A stretch of DNA of 34,629 nucleotides from NCBI GenBank assembly GCA_964514055.1, contig CAZEPB010000017.1:1-34629 (forward strand), written 5' to 3'. The notes below the pieces were generated by a model that did no database searches, was not told where the DNA came from, and worked only from the letters and a program-made list of their open reading frames with translations. The position numbers were made by a program, and so were the translations under genes. This stretch comes from SG8-32-3 sp964514055. Its GTDB lineage: Archaea; Thermoproteota; Bathyarchaeia; Bathyarchaeales; Bathycorpusculaceae. This document shows, in pieces, positions 1-7,550 of the stretch. Position 1 is the stretch's first letter; each line of letters opens with the position of its first letter.

Positions 1-185
1 AAGGAAGAGGACGACTGTTCAGGAGAAAGGACGGCAAATACCTGATTTACTTGCCAAAAGACTTGGCGGAAGACAGCATGTTCCCATTCAAGGGAGCAGA
101 CTCCATATTCGTCAAAGTAAGCTTCAAGCTAAAAGACGACAAGCTCCTAGTCGAAAAATGGGTTGAACCTAAACCAGAAGAATAG
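1..185 (+). CDS. C-terminal end of a small conserved archaeal protein (5' truncated)
   Basis: An open frame runs in from the window edge and ends at TAG 183-185, giving about 60 residues. It is charged and strand-like, with the phrase LIYLPKDLAEDSMFPF followed by a basic/acidic C-terminus. The look (RRKDGKYLIYLPKDL) faintly recalls AbrB-type beta-hairpin proteins, but I cannot assign a family. The N-terminus lies outside the window, so domain content and start are unknown. It is followed by a 94-nt gap with an AT-rich promoter-like segment ahead of the translin gene. Confidence 0.6.
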   Translation, partial: GRGRLFRRKDGKYLIYLPKDLAEDSMFPFKGADSIFVKVSFKLKDDKLLVEKWVEPKPEE

Positions 186-279
186 AACGATTACACCAAA
201 AAAGTTCTTTCAACATCCATTTTTTTAATGGTGATTTAATAAATAGTTAGCATATTTTACAAATTAGAATGGTGAAAAC

Positions 280-933
280 TTGGCAACTTTGAAATCTATC
301 CTGAAAGAAGTGAAAAAAGAGCTTACGCAAAAAGATAAAGTGCGAGAAAATGCGCAACAAAACATGCGAAAAGCAACAAGCCTTTCCAAACAAGCAATAC
401 TGCTTATGCACCAAAAAAAACATGAAGAAGCCAGAAAACTAATTGGCAAAGCACAAGAAATCATATCCAAGCTCCAAGGTTTAGCGAAAGAATACCCAAG
501 CATCATCTACAGCGGCATGTTCAGCGCGGCGCTGCAAGAATACTCCGAAGCCAACATACTTCTCGAGTTAATCCAAAAATCGCGTTTTGTCACGCCAGAT
601 GAGGTTAATGCGCCTGCTGTAGACTACGTGTTGGGTTTAGCGGACGTCATAGGCGAATATCGACGCTTGGCTTTGGATGCACTGCGTGAGGGAGACGCTG
701 AAAAAGGCGAACAATGCTTGAAAATTATGGATGAAATCTACATTGAATTAATGGCGATGGATGAGGCTTACATGCTTGTTCCAGGGCTTAGGAGAAAATG
801 CGACATAGCACGGAGAATTATCGAAACCACTCGTGGAGACGTCACTCAGGAAGCGCGGAGAAAGTCACTTGAGAACTATCTAAAACGGTTTGAACGGGCA
901 CAGGGAAGAAAGCGACAGCCCCGAAAAGGTTAA
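280..933 (+). CDS. Translin family protein
   Basis: The 217-residue, almost all-helical protein matches the translin/TRAX family, which forms ring-shaped oligomers that bind single-stranded nucleic acid. The diagnostic part is the second half, with the phrases GLADVIGEYRRLALDALREG, MDEIYIELMAMDEAYMLVPG and LRRKCDIARRIIETTRGDVT. A conserved block of Asp/Glu residues in this region forms the RNase site in TRAX and archaeal translins. The start is TTG at 280: GGTG lies 6 nt upstream, and the ATG at 269 is in another frame and soon stops. A TATA-like tract (TTTAATAAATA) lies at about 235-245. The endonuclease V gene follows after 3 nt, so the two are probably cotranscribed. The archaeal function is not well defined; a role in RNA or DNA processing is inferred. 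Confidence 0.9.
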   Translation: MATLKSILKEVKKELTQKDKVRENAQQNMRKATSLSKQAILLMHQKKHEEARKLIGKAQEIISKLQGLAKEYPSIIYSGMFSAALQEYSEANILLELIQKSRFVTPDEVNAPAVDYVLGLADVIGEYRRLALDALREGDAEKGEQCLKIMDEIYIELMAMDEAYMLVPGLRRKCDIARRIIETTRGDVTQEARRKSLENYLKRFERAQGRKRQPRKG

Positions 934-936
934 CCG

Positions 937-1614
937 ATGCACCCTACTTTTGCCGCGTTACACAAATTTTCTGTTTCAAAAGCTCGTAAAGCGCAATCTC
1001 TTTTATCTCGGAAAATCGTTACTGAAGACCGCTTACCCCAAAAGATCAAGCGTATCGCTGGGGTTGACGTCGCATACATTGGCGAGTTGGCAATAAGTGC
1101 CGTGGCAGTCTTGGATTTTGAATCTCTCGAACTTTTAGAGCGGCAAACGGCAACGACCGAAGTGAAGCTACCGTACATCCCTACGTTGCTGTCCTTCAGG
1201 GAAATTCCGCCAGCAATTGCCTGCATCAAAAAGCTGAGGATACAGCCTGACGTTTTTCTTGCCGATGGGCAAGGAATCGCGCATCCATATAGATGCGGTT
1301 TTGCCAGCCATCTTGGTCTCGCATTGGGAAAACCCACTATTGGAGTGGCAAAAAGCAGATTGACCGGTGAGCCTACCACCATCGCGAGGCAGGTCTTTTT
1401 GGTTCAAAAGGACCAAATTATTGGCGCGGTTGTTACGACGAGAGAGAGTGTAAAGCCTGTCTATGTCAGCGTCGGCCATTTAATATCGCTTGAAACAGCT
1501 GTGAAAATCGCGAAGCAATGCGTGCGCAACAGTAGAATCCCTGAACCGGTTTTGCAAGCTCATAAGATAGCTTCAGAAGAAAGAAAAAGGGTGCAAGCGA
1601 AACACAAAACTTAA
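937..1614 (+). CDS. nfi: Endonuclease V (deoxyinosine 3' endonuclease)
   Basis: Endonuclease V cuts the second phosphodiester bond 3' of deoxyinosine and so starts repair of deaminated adenine; homologues may act on inosine in RNA. The 225-residue protein has the full family pattern: Asp44 in RIAGVDVAYIG, the wedge motif PYIP (Tyr80, Pro82), Glu89 in SFREIPP, Asp110 in FLADGQGIAHP, and the following GKPTIGVAKS segment. These positions line up closely with the Thermotoga enzyme (Asp43, Tyr80, Glu89, Asp110). It starts 3 nt after the translin stop, so translational coupling is likely. The length is typical and nothing essential is missing. Confidence 0.95.
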   Translation: MHPTFAALHKFSVSKARKAQSLLSRKIVTEDRLPQKIKRIAGVDVAYIGELAISAVAVLDFESLELLERQTATTEVKLPYIPTLLSFREIPPAIACIKKLRIQPDVFLADGQGIAHPYRCGFASHLGLALGKPTIGVAKSRLTGEPTTIARQVFLVQKDQIIGAVVTTRESVKPVYVSVGHLISLETAVKIAKQCVRNSRIPEPVLQAHKIASEERKRVQAKHKT

Positions 1615-1622
1615 TTTTACTC

Positions 1623-1979
1623 ATGCGAAAAACTCTGCGGATGGTGTTGAAAGTGGAAATCTCGTTTGAAGAATTTCAAAAACTGGATTTGCGCATAGGA
1701 AAAATTACAGAGGCAAACCAGATTCCTAACTCTAGAAACCTCATAAGAATCATGGTGGATTTCGGAACGGAGAAAAGACAGGCGGTCGCAGGGCTTCTGC
1801 AGTGGTACAAGCCGCAAGACTTGGTTGGCAAAAAATGCGTTTTCATCCTTAACCTTCAAAAGCGTAAGGTGATGGGCGTGGAGTCGCAGTGCATGATATT
1901 GGCGGCTGAAGACGACGACGGCAACGTTGTGGTGCTGCAGCCAGAAAAGGACATCGCGGAAGGCAGCAAAATCCGCTAA
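1623..1979 (+). CDS. tRNA-binding OB-fold protein (MetRS beta-subunit / CsaA-like)
   Basis: This 118-residue protein is a free-standing tRNA_bind (EMAP/Arc1p/MetG C-terminal type) OB domain. The signature is FQKLDLRIGKITEA, then a central basic strand with EKRQAVAGLLQWY, then the loop QKRKVMGVESQCMILAAEDD. In archaea such proteins are annotated as methionyl-tRNA synthetase beta subunits and may bind tRNA in trans to MetG. The listed start is ATG 1623; an in-frame ATG at 1641 followed by GTG and TTG is also possible, and no clear Shine-Dalgarno site decides. It converges with rfcL, the stops being 9 nt apart. CsaA-type chaperones share this fold and cannot be excluded. Confidence 0.85.
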   Translation: MRKTLRMVLKVEISFEEFQKLDLRIGKITEANQIPNSRNLIRIMVDFGTEKRQAVAGLLQWYKPQDLVGKKCVFILNLQKRKVMGVESQCMILAAEDDDGNVVVLQPEKDIAEGSKIR

Positions 1980-1988
1980 CCGCAATTT

Positions 1989-3257
1989 TTAGCGCAGAAA
2001 CGCGGTGATTTTTCCAGCTTTTGCTTTGGTTCCAACGATGTATTCAACCATTTCTTCGTCCAAGTCAAGCCATTTCGCGATTCCAGTAGCCATGTGGACA
2101 TCGTTTTTGAAGATGATTCGAAGGTAAGGCAAAACCTCTTTCGAAGCACGAGCAGCTGAGATGTGGCATTTGCGCCTGATTTTGAGACCTATACGCTTTC
2201 GAAGCGTCCGTTGAGCCTTGGACCGGGACAGCATCATGATGCGGCTTGGAAATTTGAACGGAATCCACCCGCTAACTTTGGAGTTCTGTCTAGCCATAGC
2301 CACGCCCGCCGTCATGTAATCAATCACGTAGCGCATAAGGCTCCAATCCTGAGAAGCACGGATTCTGCCGCGGTAGACATCAGCCATCGCAAGCGCATCC
2401 ATGGCTTGGGCTAAGTCATGTGGGTCGGTGAGGTGCGCGGGAGCGTTCTCGTAGATCCATTCGAAAAGCATGTCTATGTCCACGTCAGCCATGTCTACTG
2501 CTTGTTTCGCGCCATAAGAAGTTCTGCCGTAAATGATCATTTTAAGCACGTTGAAGATTGATTCTTGTCGATCACGGTAGGCGAGCCATGAAACATCATT
2601 ATACGTTAGATGTTTTTTCCCTTGAGCCAAAGCTTGCAGGTCATTCACCGCGGAGCGAACATCGCCTCCTGACCTTTGGGCAATGAACTTGAGGGCGTTC
2701 TCATCGGCTTGAATTCCTTCAAGCTTGCAAATATGCTGTAGGCGCTTGGCTATACTATTTGCAATGGGTTTTTTGAAGTTTATAAGGAGGCAATAGTTGC
2801 GGAGAGTCCTGAACCGTGGGTCATACGCGTTGTTGGCAATCAAAACTACTGGGCACCGAGCAGTTTTGACAATGTTGGTGGTCGCTTTGACCCCGCCTTT
2901 GTCGGCATTTCCCATCAATCCGTCTAATTCGTCGAGCAAAACGATTCTTTTTCCACCGAACAGCGAGCCGTATTGTGAGGCTAACCCTGCGAAACGGTTT
3001 ATGGCGTCTTCTGTCCTGTAATCGCTGGCGTTTTTTTCCACAAGCTCCATGTTCAAGTCGTGAGCTAAAGCCTCAACTGTGACCGTTTTTCCGACTCCAG
3101 GCGGTCCATATAGAAAAGCTGCCCTTTTTTTGGGTATGCCCTTGTTCCAAGAACCGAGCCAATCACTTAAAGTTTTGATGGCGCTTGGGTTCCCTACGAT
3201 TTCAGCGGTGGATTTCGGTTTGTGCTTGACGGTCCATGCCGTGTACAAAAAGTGCAC
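1989..3257 (-). CDS. rfcL: Replication factor C large subunit (clamp-loader ATPase)
   Basis: RfcL combines with RfcS subunits to load the PCNA ring onto primed DNA using ATP. The AAA+ core shows Walker A GPPGVGKT near residue 51, Walker B VLLDELDGL and sensor-2 region GGDVRSAVNDLQAL. The C-terminal collar is followed by a basic region (KAQRTLRKRIGLKIRRKCH). At 422 residues it is near the usual 400-500 but lacks the long acidic/basic tail ending in a clear PIP box. The first possible start is GTG 3257, directly after the rfcS stop. A TTG at 3248 with AGGTG 6 nt upstream is equally credible and gives the more typical beginning MYTAWTVKHKPK. It is cotranscribed with rfcS. Confidence 0.95.
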   Translation of the reverse strand: MHFLYTAWTVKHKPKSTAEIVGNPSAIKTLSDWLGSWNKGIPKKRAAFLYGPPGVGKTVTVEALAHDLNMELVEKNASDYRTEDAINRFAGLASQYGSLFGGKRIVLLDELDGLMGNADKGGVKATTNIVKTARCPVVLIANNAYDPRFRTLRNYCLLINFKKPIANSIAKRLQHICKLEGIQADENALKFIAQRSGGDVRSAVNDLQALAQGKKHLTYNDVSWLAYRDRQESIFNVLKMIIYGRTSYGAKQAVDMADVDIDMLFEWIYENAPAHLTDPHDLAQAMDALAMADVYRGRIRASQDWSLMRYVIDYMTAGVAMARQNSKVSGWIPFKFPSRIMMLSRSKAQRTLRKRIGLKIRRKCHISAARASKEVLPYLRIIFKNDVHMATGIAKWLDLDEEMVEYIVGTKAKAGKITAFLR

Positions 3258-4229
3258 CTAACTTGCTTTGTTTATTTCACTGCCTGCTTCAACGAGCCTA
3301 GCTAGCAGAGCGCTCAATTGCACCTCCTCGTCTGCGCCCTCGACAAGACGGTAGTCTATGTCGCCTGTGATGTCAGCTAGCTTTATTTTCCAAGGTTCTG
3401 GAATCTCTGCTTTGAAAATCGCCGTGTGAATCTGCCGAATTATATCGATGCCCGCTACACCGTACTTCTGAATCATGTCGCGCAGTTGTTTTCTTGCACC
3501 CAAAAAGTCGCCGTTGATAGCAGTGGTTAGCATTTTTTGCACGTCGTGAGGGCTGGCTTTGCCTGTTACCGAATAGACCAGTTTAGCGTCTACGGGTTTG
3601 TTCATTGACGCCGCGGCTTGCAAAGTGTTTATTGCTCTTCTGAGGTCTCCGCCACAGACTTCAAAGAGTGCCTCTGCACCATCAGGTGATAGTTGGATGT
3701 TTTCGCGTTCAGCGATTTTTTTGATGTGGTTGTCGTGTTCTTCTCGTGGCAGAAAAGTGAATCTGAAAGGGGCACATCTGGACTGAATAGGCTCAATTAT
3801 TTTGCCGCTGTAATTCGCACACATTATAAAACGGCAGGTTTCTGTGTACCGCTCCATTGTGCGACGTAAGGCTTGCTGCGCGTCAGAGGTCATGTTGTCA
3901 GCTTCGTCCAAAATCAGGATTTTGAAGGGAATTTCTCCAATAGAGCGAGACCGCGCGAAAGTCTTCACTGTTTCTCTGACAACGTTTATGCCTCGCTCAT
4001 CGCTGGCGTTTAACTCCATAAGGTGTTCACGGTAACCTTCACCGTAAAGATCGCGAGCCAAACACAAGGCAGCGGTGGTCTTGCCCGTTCCTGGCGGTCC
4101 AGCGAATATACAGTGAGGCACGTTTCTGGATCTGACGAAGCTCTTTAAACGTTCTACAATGGTTTTCTGGTCTACCATGTCTTCTAGTCGTTTCGGCCGG
4201 TATTTTTCAGCCCACATTTCAAAACTCAA
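3258..4229 (-). CDS. rfcS: Replication factor C small subunit
   Basis: This is the small clamp-loader subunit that partners RfcL. It has the RFC box MWAEKYRPKRLEDM, Walker A GPPGTGKT, Walker B ILILDEADNM and the SRC arginine-finger motif (IQSRCAPFRF), followed by lid and collar domains. The frame is open from ATG 4265, but a strong Shine-Dalgarno GGAGG at 4238-4242 lies 8 nt before a TTG at 4229. That TTG gives the family-typical N-terminus (LSFEMWAEKYRPK) and 323 residues. The 12 extra residues from 4265 would be unusual and would span the Shine-Dalgarno site. A TATA-like ATTTATTAG lies about 45 nt upstream on this strand. It abuts rfcL without a gap. Confidence 0.96.
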   Translation of the reverse strand: MSFEMWAEKYRPKRLEDMVDQKTIVERLKSFVRSRNVPHCIFAGPPGTGKTTAALCLARDLYGEGYREHLMELNASDERGINVVRETVKTFARSRSIGEIPFKILILDEADNMTSDAQQALRRTMERYTETCRFIMCANYSGKIIEPIQSRCAPFRFTFLPREEHDNHIKKIAERENIQLSPDGAEALFEVCGGDLRRAINTLQAAASMNKPVDAKLVYSVTGKASPHDVQKMLTTAINGDFLGARKQLRDMIQKYGVAGIDIIRQIHTAIFKAEIPEPWKIKLADITGDIDYRLVEGADEEVQLSALLARLVEAGSEINKAS

Positions 4230-4237
4230 ATGGTGGT

Positions 4238-4242
4238 CCTCC
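4238..4242 (-). promoter_or_regulatory. Shine-Dalgarno site that fixes the rfcS start
   Basis: On the minus strand AAAAAGGAGGACC precedes the TTG at 4229 by 8 nt. It is the strongest ribosome-binding motif in this intergenic region and decides for the TTG rather than the upstream in-frame ATG codons. Confidence 0.75.
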
Positions 4243-4448
4243 TTTTTGTGTAACATTATAAACAAGGGCTAATAAATGCTGATGTTAATTACCATTTTGT
4301 CTTTGAGGGCAATGGTCTTTACCGTAAAAGCGGTTAAACATTCAAGAAGTATATAAGGCGCAAGAAAAATCATTTACCAAAACGCCGTTTTTTTAAATGT
4401 TCATTCATTTCATATGATTCCAATTTTTCGCATATAGATAATGGTAAA

Positions 4449-4461
4449 TAGGAATATATAT
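4449..4461 (+). promoter_or_regulatory. Probable TATA box for the glutamate-synthase-like gene
   Basis: The tract ATAGGAATATATATG lies 40-50 nt before the ATG at 4502, so transcription would begin near 4480-4485 and leave a short leader containing GGTG (4493-4496). A second TATA-like tract (GTATATAAGG, about 4349-4358) could serve as an upstream start. Confidence 0.45.
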
Positions 4462-4501
4462 GAAGCATATACATTTAGTTAGAAAATTAAAAGGTGTTAA
4501 A

Positions 4502-6091
4502 ATGAATTTTAGAAGACCGAACGCGGATGAGGCAACTGGTACATTCAATCGATCAAGAGATGTCGCGCCCATGTCTGGCATCTGCTCAAGATGCATCGAT
4601 GGATGTAGAGGCGGTTGCGAAATTTGGTTATCATCATTTAGAGGTCGTGAAGTACTTTACCCTGGACCCTTTGGAGGAATGACCGCTGGCGCAGACAAAA
4701 ACTACCCAGTGGACTATTCCCATCTGAACATTCAAGGCTATGCCCGAGGCGCAAAAGGACTTCCTGAAGGAGCACAAGCAGGTCCAGATACCGCCCTCTT
4801 CCCTAAAGTGGACACTGAAACAGAGTACGGATGGGATAAAAAAGTCAAGTTGCGAGTCCCAATCTTCACGGGCGCATTAGGTTCTACGGAGATAGCTAGG
4901 AAGAACTGGGAGCACTTTGCCATAGGCGCGGCTATTGCAGGCATCACGCTTGTTTGCGGCGAAAACGTTTGCGGAATCGACCCCGCGCTCGAGTTAGATA
5001 GCAACGGCAAGATCACAAAATCGCCTGAGATGGATCGACGAATAGAAGTTTATAAGAAGTTCTATGAAGGCTATGGAGAACTCCTCGTCCAGATGAACGT
5101 AGAAGATACACGATTTGGAGTAGCAGAGTACGTATCATCAAAACATAACCTTGAAACAATCGAATTGAAGTGGGGACAGGGCGCCAAATGCATTGGGGGA
5201 GAAATTAAAGTTAAAACTTTGGAAAGAGCTGTAGAGCTCAAAAAGAGAGGCTACGTTGTTTCGCCTGATCCGACATTGCACGAAACCCAAAGGGCATTTG
5301 AAAAAGGAGCAATCAAAGAGTTTGAGCGTCACTCACGGTTAGGTTTTGTAACTAAAGAAGCATTCTTGGAAGAGGTTGATCGCCTCCGAGGCTTAGGATT
5401 TAAGCGGATTACTATGAAAACTGGCGCTTATTCTGCCGTAGAACTGGCTATGGCGTTACGATACGGCGCTGAAGCAAAGTTAGACCTTCTCACAATTGAC
5501 GGCGCTCCTGGCGGCACAGGCATGAGTCCCTGGCCAATGATGAACGAATGGGGAATCCCAACGTTCTACCTTCAAGCTCTTACATACAAGTACTGTGAAA
5601 AACTCTCGAAAAAAGGCGTGAAGGTCCCTGACATCGCGATTGCAGGTGGTTTTTCAAGCGAAGATGGAGTGTTCAAGGCACTTGCCATGGGCAGTCCTTA
5701 CGTGAAAGCCGTTTGCATGGGAAGAGGCTTAATGATACCAGGCATGGTGGGAAAGAATATAGGAAACTGGCTAGCCGAAGGCAATTTGCCCACCTCGGTT
5801 TCCAAGTACGGCAATAGCGCTAACGAAATCTTTGTTGCCTACGCAGAACTTGAGGAAAAGTTCGGTTCGAAGATGAAAGACATACCTTTAGGTGCTGTGG
5901 GCATCTACACTTACTGCCAAAAGTTCAAAGTTGGATTGCAACAGTTGATGGCTGGAAGCAGAAACTTTAGACTCTCAACAATATCCCGTAACGACCTTAT
6001 GGCATTAACCGAAGAAGCATCAAAAATCTCAGGAATACCCTACGTGATGGACGCTTACAGCGACGAAGCAAACAAAATCTTGGAAGAATAA
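4502..6091 (+). CDS. FMN-binding glutamate synthase-like protein with N-terminal Cys cluster
   Basis: This is a stand-alone homologue of the FMN/glutamate synthase domain (GltB central-C region, Glu_synthase family) in 529 residues. It lacks the glutamine amidotransferase domain and the C-terminal beta-helix. The (beta/alpha)8 signature is clear: TIDGAPGGTGMSPWPMMNEW, IAGGFSSEDGVFKALAMGS and VCMGRGLMIPGM. Near the N-terminus a CX2CX3CX3C cluster (Cys28, 31, 35, 39; CSRCIDGCRGGC) could bind an iron-sulfur cluster or zinc. ATG 4502 was chosen because GGTG lies 5 nt upstream; an ATG at 4460 is in frame but has no ribosome-binding site. Glutamate dehydrogenase is encoded nearby, so ammonia assimilation is a possible context. 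True glutamate synthase activity cannot be claimed; related archaeal proteins have no settled substrate. Confidence 0.85.
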   Translation: MNFRRPNADEATGTFNRSRDVAPMSGICSRCIDGCRGGCEIWLSSFRGREVLYPGPFGGMTAGADKNYPVDYSHLNIQGYARGAKGLPEGAQAGPDTALFPKVDTETEYGWDKKVKLRVPIFTGALGSTEIARKNWEHFAIGAAIAGITLVCGENVCGIDPALELDSNGKITKSPEMDRRIEVYKKFYEGYGELLVQMNVEDTRFGVAEYVSSKHNLETIELKWGQGAKCIGGEIKVKTLERAVELKKRGYVVSPDPTLHETQRAFEKGAIKEFERHSRLGFVTKEAFLEEVDRLRGLGFKRITMKTGAYSAVELAMALRYGAEAKLDLLTIDGAPGGTGMSPWPMMNEWGIPTFYLQALTYKYCEKLSKKGVKVPDIAIAGGFSSEDGVFKALAMGSPYVKAVCMGRGLMIPGMVGKNIGNWLAEGNLPTSVSKYGNSANEIFVAYAELEEKFGSKMKDIPLGAVGIYTYCQKFKVGLQQLMAGSRNFRLSTISRNDLMALTEEASKISGIPYVMDAYSDEANKILEE

Positions 6092-6173
6092 AAAAAAACA
6101 TCCCACCCTTTATTTGGTTCTTTCGTGCCCGACGCGCTCACGCCTAGTTATTGTTTGTATTTAGGATAATATC

Positions 6174-6548
6174 TCAGTTAATTTGCGATAGCTTCTTTTT
6201 GTGTGTGCGCAGTACTTCTTTGGTGACCTCCCCAACGTTAGTGCCTGGTTTGACTTGGATGTAAATTATGTTATGTTGCTTCAGGATATCTGATGCACCA
6301 ACGCCGAGTTCATTAGCAAGCACCACTTCCACACCGTCATCAATTAACATTTTAATTGCGATGGGTCCAGCTCCATGGCGGTAGGATAATGCAGGGTTCT
6401 CCAGTACGCTTACGCCGATTATCTTTTCGTCTTCAACATCAACTATAGTGAATGTTTTAGCTCTACCGAAAACATTTGACACAGCGTCCTCTAAGCCGTC
6501 CTTTCCATCCGTTGCAACAGCTATTCTATGCTTTACCAAATTTTTCAT
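6174..6548 (-). CDS. NifX/NifB-type dinitrogenase iron-molybdenum cofactor domain protein
   Basis: The 124-residue protein is a single NifB/NifX C-terminal-type domain, an RNase-H-like fold that carries Fe-S or FeMo-cofactor precursors. Signature parts are HRIAVATDGKDGLEDAVSNVFGRA, a strand ending in FTIVDVED, and the RHGAGPIAIKMLIDDGVEVVLANELG block. No nitrogenase gene is in the window, so a role in general Fe-S or metal-cofactor handling is more likely than nitrogen fixation. AGGGG lies a few bases before ATG 6548. It lies downstream of the DUF5320 gene on the same strand, a pairing common in archaea and anaerobic bacteria. Confidence 0.88.
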   Translation of the reverse strand: MKNLVKHRIAVATDGKDGLEDAVSNVFGRAKTFTIVDVEDEKIIGVSVLENPALSYRHGAGPIAIKMLIDDGVEVVLANELGVGASDILKQHNIIYIQVKPGTNVGEVTKEVLRTHKKKLSQIN

Positions 6549-6608
6549 CTTCCCCTGATTTTTAACTTCCTTAATGAGCTTCGCATTTACGTTTCTTTTG
6601 ATGCCTCT

Positions 6609-6974
6609 TCACTTTTCGAGTTTTGCTTTCAATTCTTCGATTCTGGCTTTGATGTCGTCCATTTCTTTTTCAAGGTCTGCTTTCTCTGCCACTAATTCTT
6701 TGTGATAGTTTTCCAAGGCTGCAACTTCTTGTTCTGGAGACTGCGGTTGTGTTACTGGCGGGTAAGCAGGTTGAACAACTACGGGTGGCGGGTAAACGTA
6801 CCAGCCTCTACCGAAACCTCTACCTCTTCCTCTGCCCCAGCCTCTACCAAATCCTCTTCCGTATCCACGTCCTGGATTCATGTATCCGGGAACGGCGTAG
6901 CCAGCGCAGTATCCTGCTGCTCTTCCAGTCATGGGTCCAGCGCCCCAGGGTCCTGTTCGGTCTCCTCTTGGCAT
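6609..6974 (-). CDS. DUF5320 family Gly/Arg-rich coiled-coil protein
   Basis: The N-terminus MPRGDRTGPWGAGPMTGRA is the hallmark of DUF5320 proteins, which accompany NifX-like and DUF134 genes. A low-complexity stretch of repeating RG, RGF and RGW follows (about residues 36-57), then a Pro/Val/Tyr-rich linker, then a C-terminal coiled coil of about 45 residues rich in Glu and Lys. The start ATG 6974 has GAGGTGA 8 nt upstream; the 11 codons available upstream are therefore leader. The molecular function is unknown. The RG-rich stretch could bind nucleic acid or assemble into multimers; this is inference only. Confidence 0.85.
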   Translation of the reverse strand: MPRGDRTGPWGAGPMTGRAAGYCAGYAVPGYMNPGRGYGRGFGRGWGRGRGRGFGRGWYVYPPPVVVQPAYPPVTQPQSPEQEVAALENYHKELVAEKADLEKEMDDIKARIEELKAKLEK

Positions 6975-7001
6975 GTTTTCTTTCACCTCTATTTTGTGTT
7001 T

Positions 7002-7034
7002 ATGCACAATTTACATTTATTAGATAATGCACAA
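7002..7034 (+). promoter_or_regulatory. Two ATGCACAA direct repeats next to a TATA box (candidate operator)
   Basis: ATGCACAA occurs at 7002-7009 and again at 7027-7034, 25 nt apart. The second copy touches the TATA box of the DUF134 gene. Both lie between the divergent DUF5320 and DUF134 genes. The spacing of about 2.4 helical turns suits a repressor dimer pair; autoregulation by the DUF134 helix-turn-helix protein is inferred. Confidence 0.45.
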
Positions 7035-7045
7035 AAATATATAAA
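7034..7045 (+). promoter_or_regulatory. TATA box for the DUF134 gene
   Basis: AAATATATAAAA is a near-ideal archaeal TATA box centred about 40 nt before ATG 7080, predicting a start of transcription near 7065. The transcript would have a very short leader and no obvious Shine-Dalgarno site. Confidence 0.65.
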
Positions 7046-7079
7046 AGTTACGGAACGACTAATAATACAGCTGATTGAA

Positions 7080-7406
7080 ATGCCGTGGGGAAGAAGACAC
7101 CGACGAGGAAGAAGAGGAAGATGCCCCAAACCAGTCGCCATACAAACCCCCTCAAAAGTAGAAAGGTTCATTCCACAACCAAGAATACCCGCCAGCCCTA
7201 TAACAATTGAACCAGCCGAAATAGAAGCCTTAAGATTAGTGGACCTTGAAGGCTTATCTCAAGAACAGGCAGGAACAGAAATGGGCGTTTCAAGAGGCAC
7301 AGTCTGGAGACTCCTTCAAAGCGGAAGAAAAAAAGTTGCTCAAGCCCTAACTGAAGGACGAGCCCTCACAGTTACCAACGAAGCAGAGTACTCAGCAAAA
7401 AAATAG
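7080..7406 (+). CDS. DUF134 family helix-turn-helix protein
   Basis: The 108-residue protein is a DUF134 member. It has a basic, cysteine-containing N-terminus (RRGRCPKP), the phrase FIPQP, and a sigma-70-region-4-like helix-turn-helix (ITIEPAEIEALRLVDLEGLS, then QEQAGTEMGVSRGTVWRLLQ). Family members are usually encoded beside NifX-like and DUF5320 proteins, as here, and are presumed transcriptional regulators of metal-cofactor genes. The start ATG 7080 was chosen from family length and the TATA box at 7034-7045; the frame is open far upstream but only over the divergent gene. A small CCTGC-AAGA-GCAGG hairpin (7408-7421) follows the stop codon. Confidence 0.85.
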   Translation: MPWGRRHRRGRRGRCPKPVAIQTPSKVERFIPQPRIPASPITIEPAEIEALRLVDLEGLSQEQAGTEMGVSRGTVWRLLQSGRKKVAQALTEGRALTVTNEAEYSAKK

Positions 7407-7550
7407 TCCTGCAAGAGCAGGCAGCGCGCCACACCCAACATAAAGTTGACCTGCAGTCTTTAAACAGCGATAAGTCTTGCAGAGCACCAGAGCTAAAAAA
7501 GCAATTCTTAATAGCTTAAGGTAGGCACATAGCCTATAAAGGGATGTTTT

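Noticed and set aside
890..1096. Overlapping 68-codon frame between translin and endonuclease V
   Set aside because: It is out of frame with two firmly identified genes and resembles no family.
4230..4265. Longer rfcS starting at ATG 4265 or 4256
   Set aside because: The extra codons span the strong GGAGG site and are not typical of the family; TTG 4229 is better placed.
6174..6548. Evidence for nitrogen fixation from the NifX-like gene
   Set aside because: No nifH, nifD or nifK is present; NifX-like domains with DUF5320 and DUF134 occur widely in non-fixing anaerobes.
6702..7079. Upstream extension of the DUF134 frame by about 126 codons
   Set aside because: It is antisense to DUF5320, is Ser-rich shadow-like, and lies before a good TATA box and the family-typical start.
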